Shown: positions 51,859-59,722 of the stretch, piece after piece
Numbering within the stretch: the first letter of the stretch is position 1
Layout: the number at the start of each line of letters is the position of its first letter
Origin: Thermoleophilaceae bacterium
GTDB taxonomy: Bacteria; Actinomycetota; Thermoleophilia; Solirubrobacterales; Thermoleophilaceae
Direction: 5' to 3'
Length of the DNA stretch: 64,000 nt
NCBI GenBank assembly: GCA_030448005.1
Contig: JAUJNT010000003.1
Location: 1 to 64,000, forward strand
The notes under the pieces: generated by a model
Told to the model about the DNA's origin: nothing
The model's database searches: none
What the model saw: only the letters and a program-made list of their open reading frames with translations
Made by a program: the position numbers and the translations under genes

Positions 51859-52100
51859 TGGATCAGAAGCAATTCCTTGCCGCTCTCGGCTTTGCCTTCA
51901 CGGCGGCCTGGATCGGCTTTAACTTCGGGTCTGCGGTGCTCTGCCTGGTGGGCGCCGGGCTCTTCTATGCCGCCGCCTCGTTCGCACAGGGGGAACTCGA
52001 CCTGCCCGAGATCCAGGACCGCTTGCGCGGCGGAAGTCAGGGCCGCTCGGGCGGCGCCTACGGCGCGCAGCCCGGGACGCACGCCCCGCGCGTGCGGTAG
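51855..52100 (+). CDS. Small membrane protein of the Asp23 operon
   Basis: 81 residues. One or two tight membrane helices (LAALGFAFTAAWIGFNFGSAVLCLVGAGLFYAAASF) and a Gly/Gln-rich cytosolic tail with ELDLPEIQDRLRGGS. AAGGGAGC precedes the ATG. It is similar in plan to DUF2273-type small proteins of Asp23 operons in Firmicutes, where a short membrane protein closes the cluster. Confidence 0.75.
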   Translation: MMDQKQFLAALGFAFTAAWIGFNFGSAVLCLVGAGLFYAAASFAQGELDLPEIQDRLRGGSQGRSGGAYGAQPGTHAPRVR

Positions 52101-52143
52101 TGCGGCCGCGAGGCCAAGATGGTCGAAGCGACGGCCTTTGTCG

Positions 52144-52215
52144 ACATGTGAGCGCCACCCACGCAGCGACCACGGTGCGCTTGTAAGAGAGGACCCAGCG
52201 GGTGAGCGAGGACAT
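52144..52215 (-). pseudogene. 5' remnant of an MMPL/RND-type transporter gene
   Basis: From ATG 52215, preceded by a perfect AAGGAGGT, about 24 codons read SSLTRWVLSYKRTVVAAWVALT, which is how MMPL-family transporters begin (first membrane helix). After that the sequence is unrelated, so the body of the gene has been deleted at a junction near the end of the Asp23 operon. Confidence 0.55.
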
Positions 52216-52319
52216 GGCTACCTCCTTGAGGACTCGCCGGACCGGTGTCGCCGGTCTCGAGCCGATCTGTTCGTCAGATTCTGTACTTCAGACTGGGGTT
52301 GGCGTAGGAACTAATCGCG

Positions 52320-52680
52320 GTGTCCACACCGTCTTCGGACGTAGCGCCGCGAGCGCATGGGACCGCACGCCGCGCCGCGGCGCGGCGCGAGTCGCCCGGA
52401 CTTGGAGCGCGAGAGGTCCTCGCCGCCTACCTGCGTCGCGTTCGCGGTGCCGTGGCGGACCCCGAGCGGATCGTCATCTGCACGGGCTTCGCGCAGGGGC
52501 CTGAACCTCGTAACCCGCGCGCTGGTCCGCCAGGGGGTCGGGGAGGTCGCCTTCGAGGATCCCGGCTACGACGAGCAGCGCGAGATCGCGCGACACGCCG
52601 GCGTCCGCGTCATCCCCGGCACCTGCGGCGGATGCGTGCGGTCTATGGTGGGCGGCGCAAGGTACTCGTGCACGCCTAAC
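52320..52680 (+). pseudogene. MocR-type (GntR/aminotransferase) regulator fragment
   Basis: Two frames joined by a one-base insertion near 52497 read LAAYLRRVRGAVADPERIVICTGFAQG then LNLVTRALVRQGVGEVAFEDPGYDEQREIARHAGVRVIPG. This is the start of the PLP-dependent aminotransferase domain of MocR regulators. The DNA-binding domain is missing and the sequence decays after about 52620. It probably once regulated the divergent MMPL gene. Confidence 0.7.
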
Positions 52681-52794
52681 GACTACCAGGAACGCCATCG
52701 CCGACGCTGCCACCATCGCAGTGGGCGCGAAGGAGAAGCCGCTTCCGTCTCGCCGGCATCCGCCAACCCTCACGCACCCCGGTACGAACGCCGA

Positions 52795-52818
52795 CCACCG
52801 GGAGCGATGTCCCGGTGG
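52795..52818. terminator. Hairpin before the IS3 element
   Basis: CCACCGGGA and TCCCGGTGG form a perfect 9-bp stem with a 6-nt loop; flanking GAACG (52786-52790) and CGTTC (52821-52825) can extend it. It could be a terminator. Just after it, the minus strand has a short frame end (QEAMDLLEQVAVSLR) that I cannot place. Confidence 0.4.
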
Positions 52819-52920
52819 CCCGTTCGTGAAGGCCGGCTCAGCGAAGCGAGACCGCGACCTGCTCCAGGAGGTCCATCGCCTCCTGCAGGCTGAGCCGGAC
52901 CGGGTTCCACGGAGACCGTG

Positions 52921-53308
52921 TTACTTGGTTTTGACAGTGAGCAACGTACTGGTTGGGGCGGCGGGGCCGAGCACGGCGAGCCCGTAGGGCGAGTGGTGGG
53001 AGGGTCCGCCGGCGCGGCCGGCCGGTCCGCCGGCGGCGGCCGCGGTGAGCGCGTTGAGCTCGAACTCGACCGGGGGGATGTCGCCGAGTTCGCCGTGCAG
53101 GCGCGTGTTGTTGTACCAGCCGACCCACGCGACGGTCGCGAGCTCGACCTCGGTGGCGGTCCGCCACACGCGGTCTGCGATCAGCTCCGTCTTTAGGTGT
53201 CCACGAGGCTTTCGGCCATCGCGTTGTCATAGGCGTCGCCGGTCGTTCCGACCGAGGCCAGCACGCCCCCGCGGCCATCACGGCGTGCAGGTCGGCGCTG
53301 GTGTACTG
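52921..53308 (-). pseudogene. 3' part of the IS3 transposase orfB
   Basis: Reading on the minus strand from the IS30 junction: QYTSADLHAVMAAG, then with shifts DAYDNAMAESLVDT (catalytic Glu region), TELIADRVWRTATEVELATV and WVGWYNNTRLHGELGDIPP. This is the end of an IS3 integrase domain. At least two one-base shifts and loss of contact with its 5' part make it non-functional. Confidence 0.85.
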
Positions 53309-54957
53309 GGCGGATTCAAGCGGTCCTCGCAACGCTCGATCGAGAGGAGTTGCGATGGGCGCGAGGAGAAGGCGGCGGTCGGATCGGGCTGGTCGGCCGG
53401 CGATGCGGTCACCGGGACGTCCGGCGGCGGGGCGGAAGGAGCACCGCCAGCGGTTCTGGGCAGCGATCGCTCGCGGGCTGTCCAGCGAGGACGCGGCGGC
53501 CGAAGCGGGCGTGTCGGCCGCGGTTGGCGTCCGGTGGTTCCGGGAGGGTGGCGGGATGCCGTCCGTCACGCTCGGCGCGCCGTCGGGGCGGTACCTGTCG
53601 TTCGCCGAGCGGGAGGAGATCGCTCTTCTTCGGGCGCGTGGTTGCGGCGTGCGGGAGATCGCGCGGGCGCTCGGGCGCTCGCCGTCCACGATCTCGAGGG
53701 AGCTGCGTCGCAATGCCGCGACGCGTGCCGGTGGGCTCGAGTATCGGGCCAGCGCCGCGCAGTGGCATGCCGACCGTCGAAGCCGGCGTCCGAAGCCCGC
53801 CAAGCTCGCGGAGAATCCTGAGTTGCGCCGGTATGTGCAGGACCGCCTAGCCGGTGCGGTGGAGCGGCCCGACGGGGTCGTCGTCGACGGTCCAGCGGTC
53901 GCGTGGATCGGCCGGCGCCATGGCCGGCGCAAGGACCGGCGGTGGACGAGGTCCTGGAGCCCGGAGCAGATCTCCAGCCGGCTCCGCCTCGACTTCCCCG
54001 ATGATGAGTCGATGCGCGTCTCCCACGAGGCGATCTACCAGTCGCTCTATATCCAGGGGCGCGGCGCGCTCAGGCGCGAGCTCACCGCCTGCTTGCGCAC
54101 CGGACGCGCGCTGCGCGTCCCGAGGGCCCGCACGCGCGGCGCGGCAAGAGCTTCGTGACCGACGAGATCCTGATCAGCGAGCGGCCCGCCGAAGCTGCCG
54201 ACCGTGCCGTTCCGGGCCACTGGGAAGGCGACCTGATCCTCGGCCTGGGCAGCTCCGCGATCGGCACGCTCGTGGAGCGCAGCAGCCGGTTCACGATGCT
54301 GCTTCACCTTCCGCCGATGTGCGGCGGCGAGGACCCCAGGATCAAGAACGGACCCGCGCTCACCGGTCACGGAGCCGAGGCCGTCCGCGACACGATCGCC
54401 GCCGCGATCACCACGCTCCCCGAGCAGCTGCGCCGGTCGCTGACCTGGGACCAGGGCGCCGAGATGGCCCAGCACGCGCAGCTTCGGATCGACACCGGCC
54501 TGCAGATCTACTTCTGCAATCCACAGAGCCCGTGGCAGCGCGGCACCAACGAGAACACCAACGGGCTGCTGCGCCAGTACTTCCCGAAGGGCACCGACCT
54601 CGCCAGGCACAGCGCCGACGACATCGCCGCCGTCGCCGCCGCCCTGAACACGCGCCCCCGGAAGACCCTCGGCTGGAGAACGCCCGCCGAAGCGCTCGAC
54701 GAGCACCTGGCGAAGACAGCCTGAGCCGGCCCAGCCCGCCGACCGCGAACGAGGCGAGATCCGGAGCGCCGCGCAACGGGGCCCAGCTAGGCGCGCACGC
54801 GCCTATCGCCGCTCCGGCCCGCCCTCCGGGCGAGCCTCGACGGCGACAGGCGCATCACCCCAGCACGCGTCTCTGCGCCGAGGCCCGCGGAGCCGTCACC
54901 TGCAGTCCGTAGATTCATCTCACGGAAACGCTGTTGCGAGGACCGGTTGAGTCCGGG
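53309..54957 (+). mobile_element. IS30-family element inserted in the IS3 transposase
   Basis: About 1.65 kb. The ends are inverted repeats: CGGATTCAAGCGGTCCTCGC at the left and the complement of CGGACTCAACCGGTCCTCGC at the right (18 of 20 identical). CTG occurs on both sides (53306-53308 and 54958-54960) as a 3-bp target duplication. Removing the element and one CTG restores the IS3 reading HHSDRGSQYTSADL, proving the insertion point. Confidence 0.88.
53355..54724 (+). pseudogene. IS30 transposase with one frameshift
   Basis: The first frame (ATG 53355 to TGA 54158) holds the helix-turn-helix (YLSFAEREEIALLRARGCGV, ALGRSPSTISRELRRN) and [31 protein letters not shown]. The second frame (from about 54140 to 54724) has the DDE residues in [22 protein letters not shown] and [17 protein letters not shown]. 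One base is missing near 54140 (RTRG then RGKSFVTDE). It could be a programmed shift, but a single-frame form is normal for IS30, so it is probably inactivated. Confidence 0.85.
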
Positions 54958-55553
54958 CTGGCTCCCGCGGTCTGAGTGGTGGACGAGCTCGACGTGCCCC
55001 AGCTGCGTGCGCGTGCCGAGCGCCATCCGGAGCGCGTCGACGACGAGCTCGGCGCGCATGTCGGAGGCGAGCTGCCAGCCGACGATCATGCGGCTGAAGA
55101 CGTCGAGGCAGAACGCGAAGAAGACGAGCCCCTCCCAGCAGCGCACGTAGGTGAAGTCGGCGACGACCAGCTCACCGGGCTCAGACGCGCCGAAGTTACG
55201 CCCAACGAGGTCTGGGCGCCGCTTTGCGTCCGGGTCGGCGGACGTCGTGCGCCACGGGCGCCCGCGCCGCTTGGCGCCCTGGATGGCGTTGTCGCGCATG
55301 ATCCGCTGCAGCTGGCAGCGCGGCGCGCGCTCGCCGCGGCGGCGCAGCTCCTTCCACATCCGCCGGTAGCCGTAGGCCTCGTAGTTCTCCTTGTGGACCT
55401 CCCGAATCAGGCCGAGCAGGCGCTCGTCCTCGACCTCGCGGGCCGAGCGCCCGCCGCTCTGACGCTCGTAGAAGGCAGACGCCGATACGCCCAGCGTGCG
55501 GCAGATGAGCTCGACCCGAAATCCGCGCGCCGCTGCTCAATGAACGCGCTCAC
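54958..55553 (-). pseudogene. 5' part of the IS3 transposase orfB
   Basis: From GTG 55553, which overlaps the orfA stop (GTGA): SAFIEQRRADFG, then after a one-base loss near 55520 VELICRTLGVSASAFYERQ, YGYRRMWKELRRRGER, ELVVADFTYVRCWEGLVFF (first Asp) and HVELVHHSDRGSQ (second Asp), where the IS30 element cuts in. The rest lies at 52921-53308. Confidence 0.85.
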
Positions 55554-55852
55554 CTCGATCGGGTCGGGTCGAGCTCCTTGGCGAAAAATACCGAAGCGGC
55601 CTTCAATATCTCATTCGCCTTGCGCAAGTCGCGCACCTCACGCTCGAGGCTCTTCAGACGCTCGCGCTCGCCGCTGGTCAGCCGGTCTGAGCGCCCGCCA
55701 CCGTCGGCCTCGGCCTGGCGCACCCACGTGCGCAGCGACTGCGCCCCGATACCGAGATCCTTCGCCACCTGCGCGACCGGCCGGCCCGACTCGAACACGA
55801 GCCGCACCGCCCTCTCACGCAACTCGTCGGGATACCTCTTCTGCGATGACAT
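55550..55852 (-). CDS. IS3-family transposase orfA
   Basis: 100 residues. It has the HTH_Tnp_1 helix-turn-helix (RYPDELRERAVRLVFESGRP, VAKDLGIGAQSLRTWVRQAE) followed by the leucine-zipper coiled coil (ERERLKSLEREVRDLRKANEILK). It would bind the IS ends and, by ribosomal frameshifting, form the OrfAB transposase; orfB is broken, so the element cannot move by itself. Confidence 0.9.
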   Translation of the reverse strand: MSSQKRYPDELRERAVRLVFESGRPVAQVAKDLGIGAQSLRTWVRQAEADGGGRSDRLTSGERERLKSLEREVRDLRKANEILKAASVFFAKELDPTRSR

Positions 55853-55922
55853 CGATGGAGCCTCGACTCTCTCCAGGACAGAACCCTGGAATCGAGGTCT
55901 CCGTCAAACCCGGCCTGGCTCA

Positions 55923-56907
55923 ATCTGCAAGAGGCTCTGCGCGCGAGACGTCGAGCGCTTCTTCTCACGCTGGCAGGCGCGGCTGCCCTCGCCGTTCACG
56001 GTCGCCGATCGGCGCCGCGGCTACCGCTACGCGCTCGCCTTCCGCCAGCTCGAGCTCTCAGACACGCGCGTCTTCGAGCGCCCGGCGCAGGGACGCGCCT
56101 GGTTTGAGCAGACGATTCGCGACCAGCTCGTGCTCGGGCGCCCCGACAACGTCGCGATCGTCTTCGGCCGCCGCATCGACCGCACGACGCCCGGGCGCTT
56201 TCTGACGCGCGTGATCAACCGCGGCGTCGAGCCGGCGATCCAGGTCCACTACAAGCGCTCGAAGGTAAAGCAGTACTTCAAGGGGCAGGGCGCTCAGGAC
56301 CGAGACGACGATCAACGACACGCGTGACTTCGGGGTCGGCCGACTGCTGACCGAGGCCAACTGGGAGGCGCTACTTCGGATCGGCCACGAGACCAACGAG
56401 CGCTTGCTCTCCGCCCAGCTCGAGGCGTGCCAGTGCGCGCCCGACGCACAGACGCTCGAGCACGTCGTGCTGCCGTCGCGAGAGGACGGCCTACCCTGCC
56501 CCCGGACTGCGCCTTGGCGACCCGCGCGTGATGGCGCTGCTCGCCTCGCTGTGCGCGTTTCGCCACCTGTTCGAGGGGCTCACCGATCGCTCGCTGCGCG
56601 CCTTCGTCGCCGGCCTTTTGCCCGGCTACAGCGCAAAGCCAGGCGACCTATGACCTGTGGCCGCCTGCGGCGCGAGGGCCTGATCCGCCGCATCCCGCGC
56701 TCGCAGCGCTACGAGCTGACGAGCGCGGGCCGGCGGCTCGTCGTCTTCTTCACGAAGACCTACTCCCGGATCGTCTGCCCATCGCTCGCCGAGCTCGATC
56801 CGGCCCTGCCCGATCAGATCGCGCGCCAGACTGCGCTCGGTCGACCGTGGCGCCAGTTCGAGCGGGCGCTCGACGCGCGCATTGAGGCGGCCGCTATCGC
56901 GGCCTGA
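55923..56907 (+). pseudogene. Decayed winged-helix protein, C-terminal half
   Basis: Successive frames read VERFFSRWQARLPSPF, RPDNVAIVFGRRI, RVINRGVEPAIQVHYKRSKVKQYFK, RTETTINDTRDFGVGRL, LRREGLIRRIPRSQRYELTSAGRR and FFTKTYSRIVCPSLAELDP. This matches a widespread uncharacterised family ending in a winged helix, known to me only by its typical segments (IKHY..SVK.YDK, LR.ETTIN, LR.HGLI.K). At least three single-base shifts break it. The N-terminal half is absent and the fragment begins exactly at the IS3 end. Confidence 0.65.
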
Positions 56908-56964
56908 AACGATGACTCATCCGCGTGAAGGTTTGGGCGACCAAGCGCAGCTAGACTCTCGCCG
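56773..56964 (+). repeat. 192-bp inverted repeat, left copy
   Basis: By eye, base-for-base identical to the reverse complement of 59151-59342. It contains the last 45 codons of the decayed winged-helix gene and about 60 bp beyond. The two copies enclose 2186 bp with an IS481 fragment and a polytopic membrane protein gene. Confidence 0.9.
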
Positions 56965-57303
56965 CGCGTGAGCTGAGCGCCGTCGGCTGGAAGCTGCGTG
57001 AGATCACGACCGACAACGGCTCTGAGATTCCGCGCGCGCGAGTTCGGCGAGGCGGTCGGGGAGGCGGGGCGCGCCACGCGCTTCATCAAGGCCGGCACTC
57101 CGAACTCAAACGGCTGCGTCGAGCGCCTGCAGCTGACGATCCTCAAGGAGTGCTGGCGCCCCGAGGTTGCGCGCTCGCTCGTCCCCAAGATCACCGGCCT
57201 GCGGCGCGACCTCGACGAGTACCTGCGCTACTTCAACACCGATCGCGCCCACACGGGGCGCCGCACCAAGGGCCGCGTCCCGGCTACGGCGCGCGCAAGA
57301 TGA
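56965..57303 (+). pseudogene. IS481/IS3-type integrase fragment
   Basis: Frames read ELSAVGWKLREITTDNGSE (second catalytic Asp), then after a one-base shift FRAREFGEAVGEAG, FIKAGTPNSNGCVERLQLTI (catalytic Glu), LKECWRPEVARSL and FNTDRAHTGRRTKGR. This is the C-terminal third of an rve-type integrase of the IS481 style. The N-terminal part is missing, and the fragment abuts the 192-bp repeat. Confidence 0.8.
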
Positions 57304-57397
57304 GGAGCGTGAGACGAGCGCGACGTGTCGCTACGTCTCTGGATTAGGACGAGCTAGGCCTATGGGGGCGCAGTGAGGATGTCGAAGCCCGCCCGCG

Positions 57398-59029
57398 CTA
57401 CCGTTCCGATTGCCGTTCGTACAGCACCAGCTTTCCGTTGGCCGTCTGGGTCACGGGCCGGAAGCCCTGCTTGAGCTGGTTCATGAGGTGGCGTGCGTCC
57501 GATGGCAGCCGTCGCGCCGGCTCATTCCGCCACAGCATGACATAGCGCAACTCAGGCACCGCCGACAGATCCACGTCTGGGGGTGCCTCCTCGAGCTTCC
57601 CCAGGGCGACGAAGGCGTTGCGCTCGCGATGGAAGCGGACCGGAAAGTAGCTCGTCGCGGCCTCGTAGTGCCCCGCGTCGACACCGCCGGTCATGAGGGC
57701 GACGAGTGACGGCGCGTGCAGCAGGGGGTCTTGCACCAAGCGCCTCAACCCGCTCGCTGCGGGCTCTTCGCTGCGCAGGCGGAAGCCGACGAGCAACGAC
57801 TGCGGCTCGATGAAAGAACTCAGTTCGCGGTAAGCCTGTACCTTCCGGTCGAACTCGAGCTGGACAGGAAACCGCAGGACCACGACGCCGAGGGCCACGA
57901 CGCAACCGGCTACGGTCGCCGTTGCCCGCAGCCAACTCGGCGGGCGAATCGCTGCAACGGCGAGTAGCAACAGCAGCGGCGGGAACATCGCCAGACGCGC
58001 GTGCATCAACCCGCCCTGCCCGAAGCTCTCGGGCACCACGACATAGAGAGCGAGCGTCACGACCAGGGTCACCAGCGCCGGCGATCGCCAGTCTGATCGA
58101 AAGTGTCGGAGATGGTGTATCAACGCGCCGAGCAGCAGAACCAGGCTGCATACCAACACCAGCAGCGGCAGGAACTCCAGTAGGGAGTACGTGACAAGCG
58201 GCAGTTGGAGCGTCAGGAGGCCAACGAGGTGGATGGGCAACAGGTCGTAACCGAGGTAGATCCCTTCGCCAGCGGGACGTGCGAGAAAAGCCAAGGTGAG
58301 GACGCCCACCGGAACCAGTGCCAGCACGGGAGGAGCAATGCGGTGAAAAAGCTGTCGCCGCGAGGCTGGCGGGTCTAGGTAAAGGTCGATTGCCGTGGTT
58401 GTGCACAGGAATAGCGCAAGCATCACCAGGGGCACGAGATGTGTGAAGTAGCAGAGCAACAGGATTGCGCTGAGACCGAGCCCTGAGCGCTTGGTCCAGC
58501 TTCTCCTGTGCCGTTGCACGTGCGCCACGCCTAGAAGAAAGGCCACGACCCCGTAGGAGAAGTTGTAGAAGCCCCACATCAGGAAGGTGCTCGTCGAGAG
58601 CACGAGTCCGACTGGAACGACCCAGGACGCGTCCGGTCGCACGGACAATACGGCTCGGCGAAGGGCGTACGCAAAACCCACGAGATAGAGACCAACGACC
58701 AGCTTCTCGGCAGTCGTGGGGCTCACTACCTCAAGGAGCCCAGCCAGCAAGTACTGCGTCAGCAAGTTGGGAAGCGGGAAGTTATCTCGGTAGTAATAGG
58801 TGTCGTAGATCTGTTGTTCGGCTCCACCCAGAACGTAGGCACCGAGAACGTGTGCAGGGCCGTCCACGCTTCCGACGTTCTTCAGTATGAGCAACGGCAA
58901 CAGCTGCACCGCTACGACCCCCGCTATTGCGAGATCGGGGCCTGTCAGGGACTTGAGACGGACGCGGACGCTTGCCATCCTCGGTTTCACCGATGCAGAG
59001 CGCAGCTTCGGCCGATAGCCCACGCCCAT
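57398..59029 (-). CDS. Polytopic membrane protein, possible GT-C-type glycosyltransferase
   Basis: 543 residues from ATG 59029, which has GAAGGGGG as ribosome site. About ten to twelve membrane helices are visible (for example IAGVVAVQLLPLLIL, FLPLLVLVCSLVLLLGALI, LVTLVVTLALYVVVP). The first outer loop has DGPAHVLGAYVL, a D-x-x-x-H arrangement seen in GT-C-like proteins, and a C-terminal soluble domain of about 130 residues follows. No exact family is recognised. Base composition is visibly less GC-rich than its neighbours, and the gene is enclosed by the 192-bp inverted repeat, suggesting transfer. Confidence 0.75.
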   Translation of the reverse strand: MGVGYRPKLRSASVKPRMASVRVRLKSLTGPDLAIAGVVAVQLLPLLILKNVGSVDGPAHVLGAYVLGGAEQQIYDTYYYRDNFPLPNLLTQYLLAGLLEVVSPTTAEKLVVGLYLVGFAYALRRAVLSVRPDASWVVPVGLVLSTSTFLMWGFYNFSYGVVAFLLGVAHVQRHRRSWTKRSGLGLSAILLLCYFTHLVPLVMLALFLCTTTAIDLYLDPPASRRQLFHRIAPPVLALVPVGVLTLAFLARPAGEGIYLGYDLLPIHLVGLLTLQLPLVTYSLLEFLPLLVLVCSLVLLLGALIHHLRHFRSDWRSPALVTLVVTLALYVVVPESFGQGGLMHARLAMFPPLLLLLAVAAIRPPSWLRATATVAGCVVALGVVVLRFPVQLEFDRKVQAYRELSSFIEPQSLLVGFRLRSEEPAASGLRRLVQDPLLHAPSLVALMTGGVDAGHYEAATSYFPVRFHRERNAFVALGKLEEAPPDVDLSAVPELRYVMLWRNEPARRLPSDARHLMNQLKQGFRPVTQTANGKLVLYERQSER

Positions 59030-59150
59030 ACCCCCCTTCTCTGCCAGACCCGGAACCGTAAGCCCTGCAAGCTCAACTCCCTCCCTTGGCGCTCCACGTC
59101 TGCCGGTCACCCACCGGGTGGCGCCTTGCGGTGTGCGGGTCACTGCTGCC

Positions 59151-59342
59151 CGGCGAGAGTCTAGCTGCGCTTGGTCGCCCAAACCTTCACGCGGATGAGT
59201 CATCGTTTCAGGCCGCGATAGCGGCCGCCTCAATGCGCGCGTCGAGCGCCCGCTCGAACTGGCGCCACGGTCGACCGAGCGCAGTCTGGCGCGCGATCTG
59301 ATCGGGCAGGGCCGGATCGAGCTCGGCGAGCGATGGGCAGAC
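59151..59342 (-). repeat. 192-bp inverted repeat, right copy
   Basis: Reverse complement of 56773-56964 without visible mismatch. It lies 121 bp upstream of the membrane protein start and is directly followed by a 14-bp sequence matching an IS3 end. Confidence 0.9.
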
Positions 59343-59356
59343 CCCGGCCTGGCTCA
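59343..59356. mobile_element. 14-bp IS3-end remnant
   Basis: CCCGGCCTGGCTCA is identical to the outer 14 bp of the right inverted repeat of the IS3 element (55909-55922). It directly adjoins the right 192-bp repeat, marking a recombination junction. Confidence 0.5.
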
Positions 59357-59722
59357 CACCGGCCTCCATCCCGAGTTGATGTGCGCGTCACGGCCCTCCT
59401 TGTTCCTGTGCTCCACGAGGACCGAGAGTGTGGTGCGCCCGTCCACCTCGGTGAGCGCTCAGCACCCGGAGTTGGGCCGTTCCGTTGGCTGCTCTTCGCG
59501 AAGCGAGGAGTCTCCTCGCACTCTGGCGTGCGCTTCGCGTGGGGGCACCTCAACCGGTATCGTTGAAAAATGAGTTTGCGCGTCGAGTCTGTCTTGATGA
59601 TGGCCCGCTTGCCACGGGCTGTCGGCGCGCTCTAGTTCGCACCGTCGACACCGGCCCCAGACTGCTTGGGGTCGGCGCTCTCATCGGATGCTGGTCCCAA
59701 CGGGCCAGAAGGGAAGGCACCG
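59357..59722. other. Non-coding region upstream of metG-like gene
   Basis: 366 nt without a credible gene. A small hairpin (CCCCA...TGGGG near 59655-59671) and another just before the ribosome site (TGGTCCC/GGGCCA, about 59692-59708) are visible. GGGAAGG serves as Shine-Dalgarno for the downstream gene. I do not see a complete T-box. Confidence 0.4.

Larger units (their letters stand above)
52891..55922 (-). mobile_element. IS3-family element, interrupted by an IS30 element
   Basis: Terminal inverted repeats are TGAGCC...GGAGACC at 52891-52917 and its complement at 55896-55922; the inner 18 bp match at 16 positions, and the ends read TG and CA as in IS3. Without the IS30 insertion the element is about 1.38 kb. 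OrfA is intact and orfB is broken by the IS30 element and several single-base shifts. No target duplication is visible, so one end may have been rearranged. Confidence 0.8.

Noticed and set aside
52888-55925. Target-site duplication of the IS3 element
   Set aside because: Flanking triplets are GGC and ATC and do not match, so no duplication is claimed.
59357-59722. T-box riboswitch ahead of the methionyl-tRNA synthetase gene
   Set aside because: Two small hairpins are present, but no T-box consensus bulge or specifier loop could be recognised.
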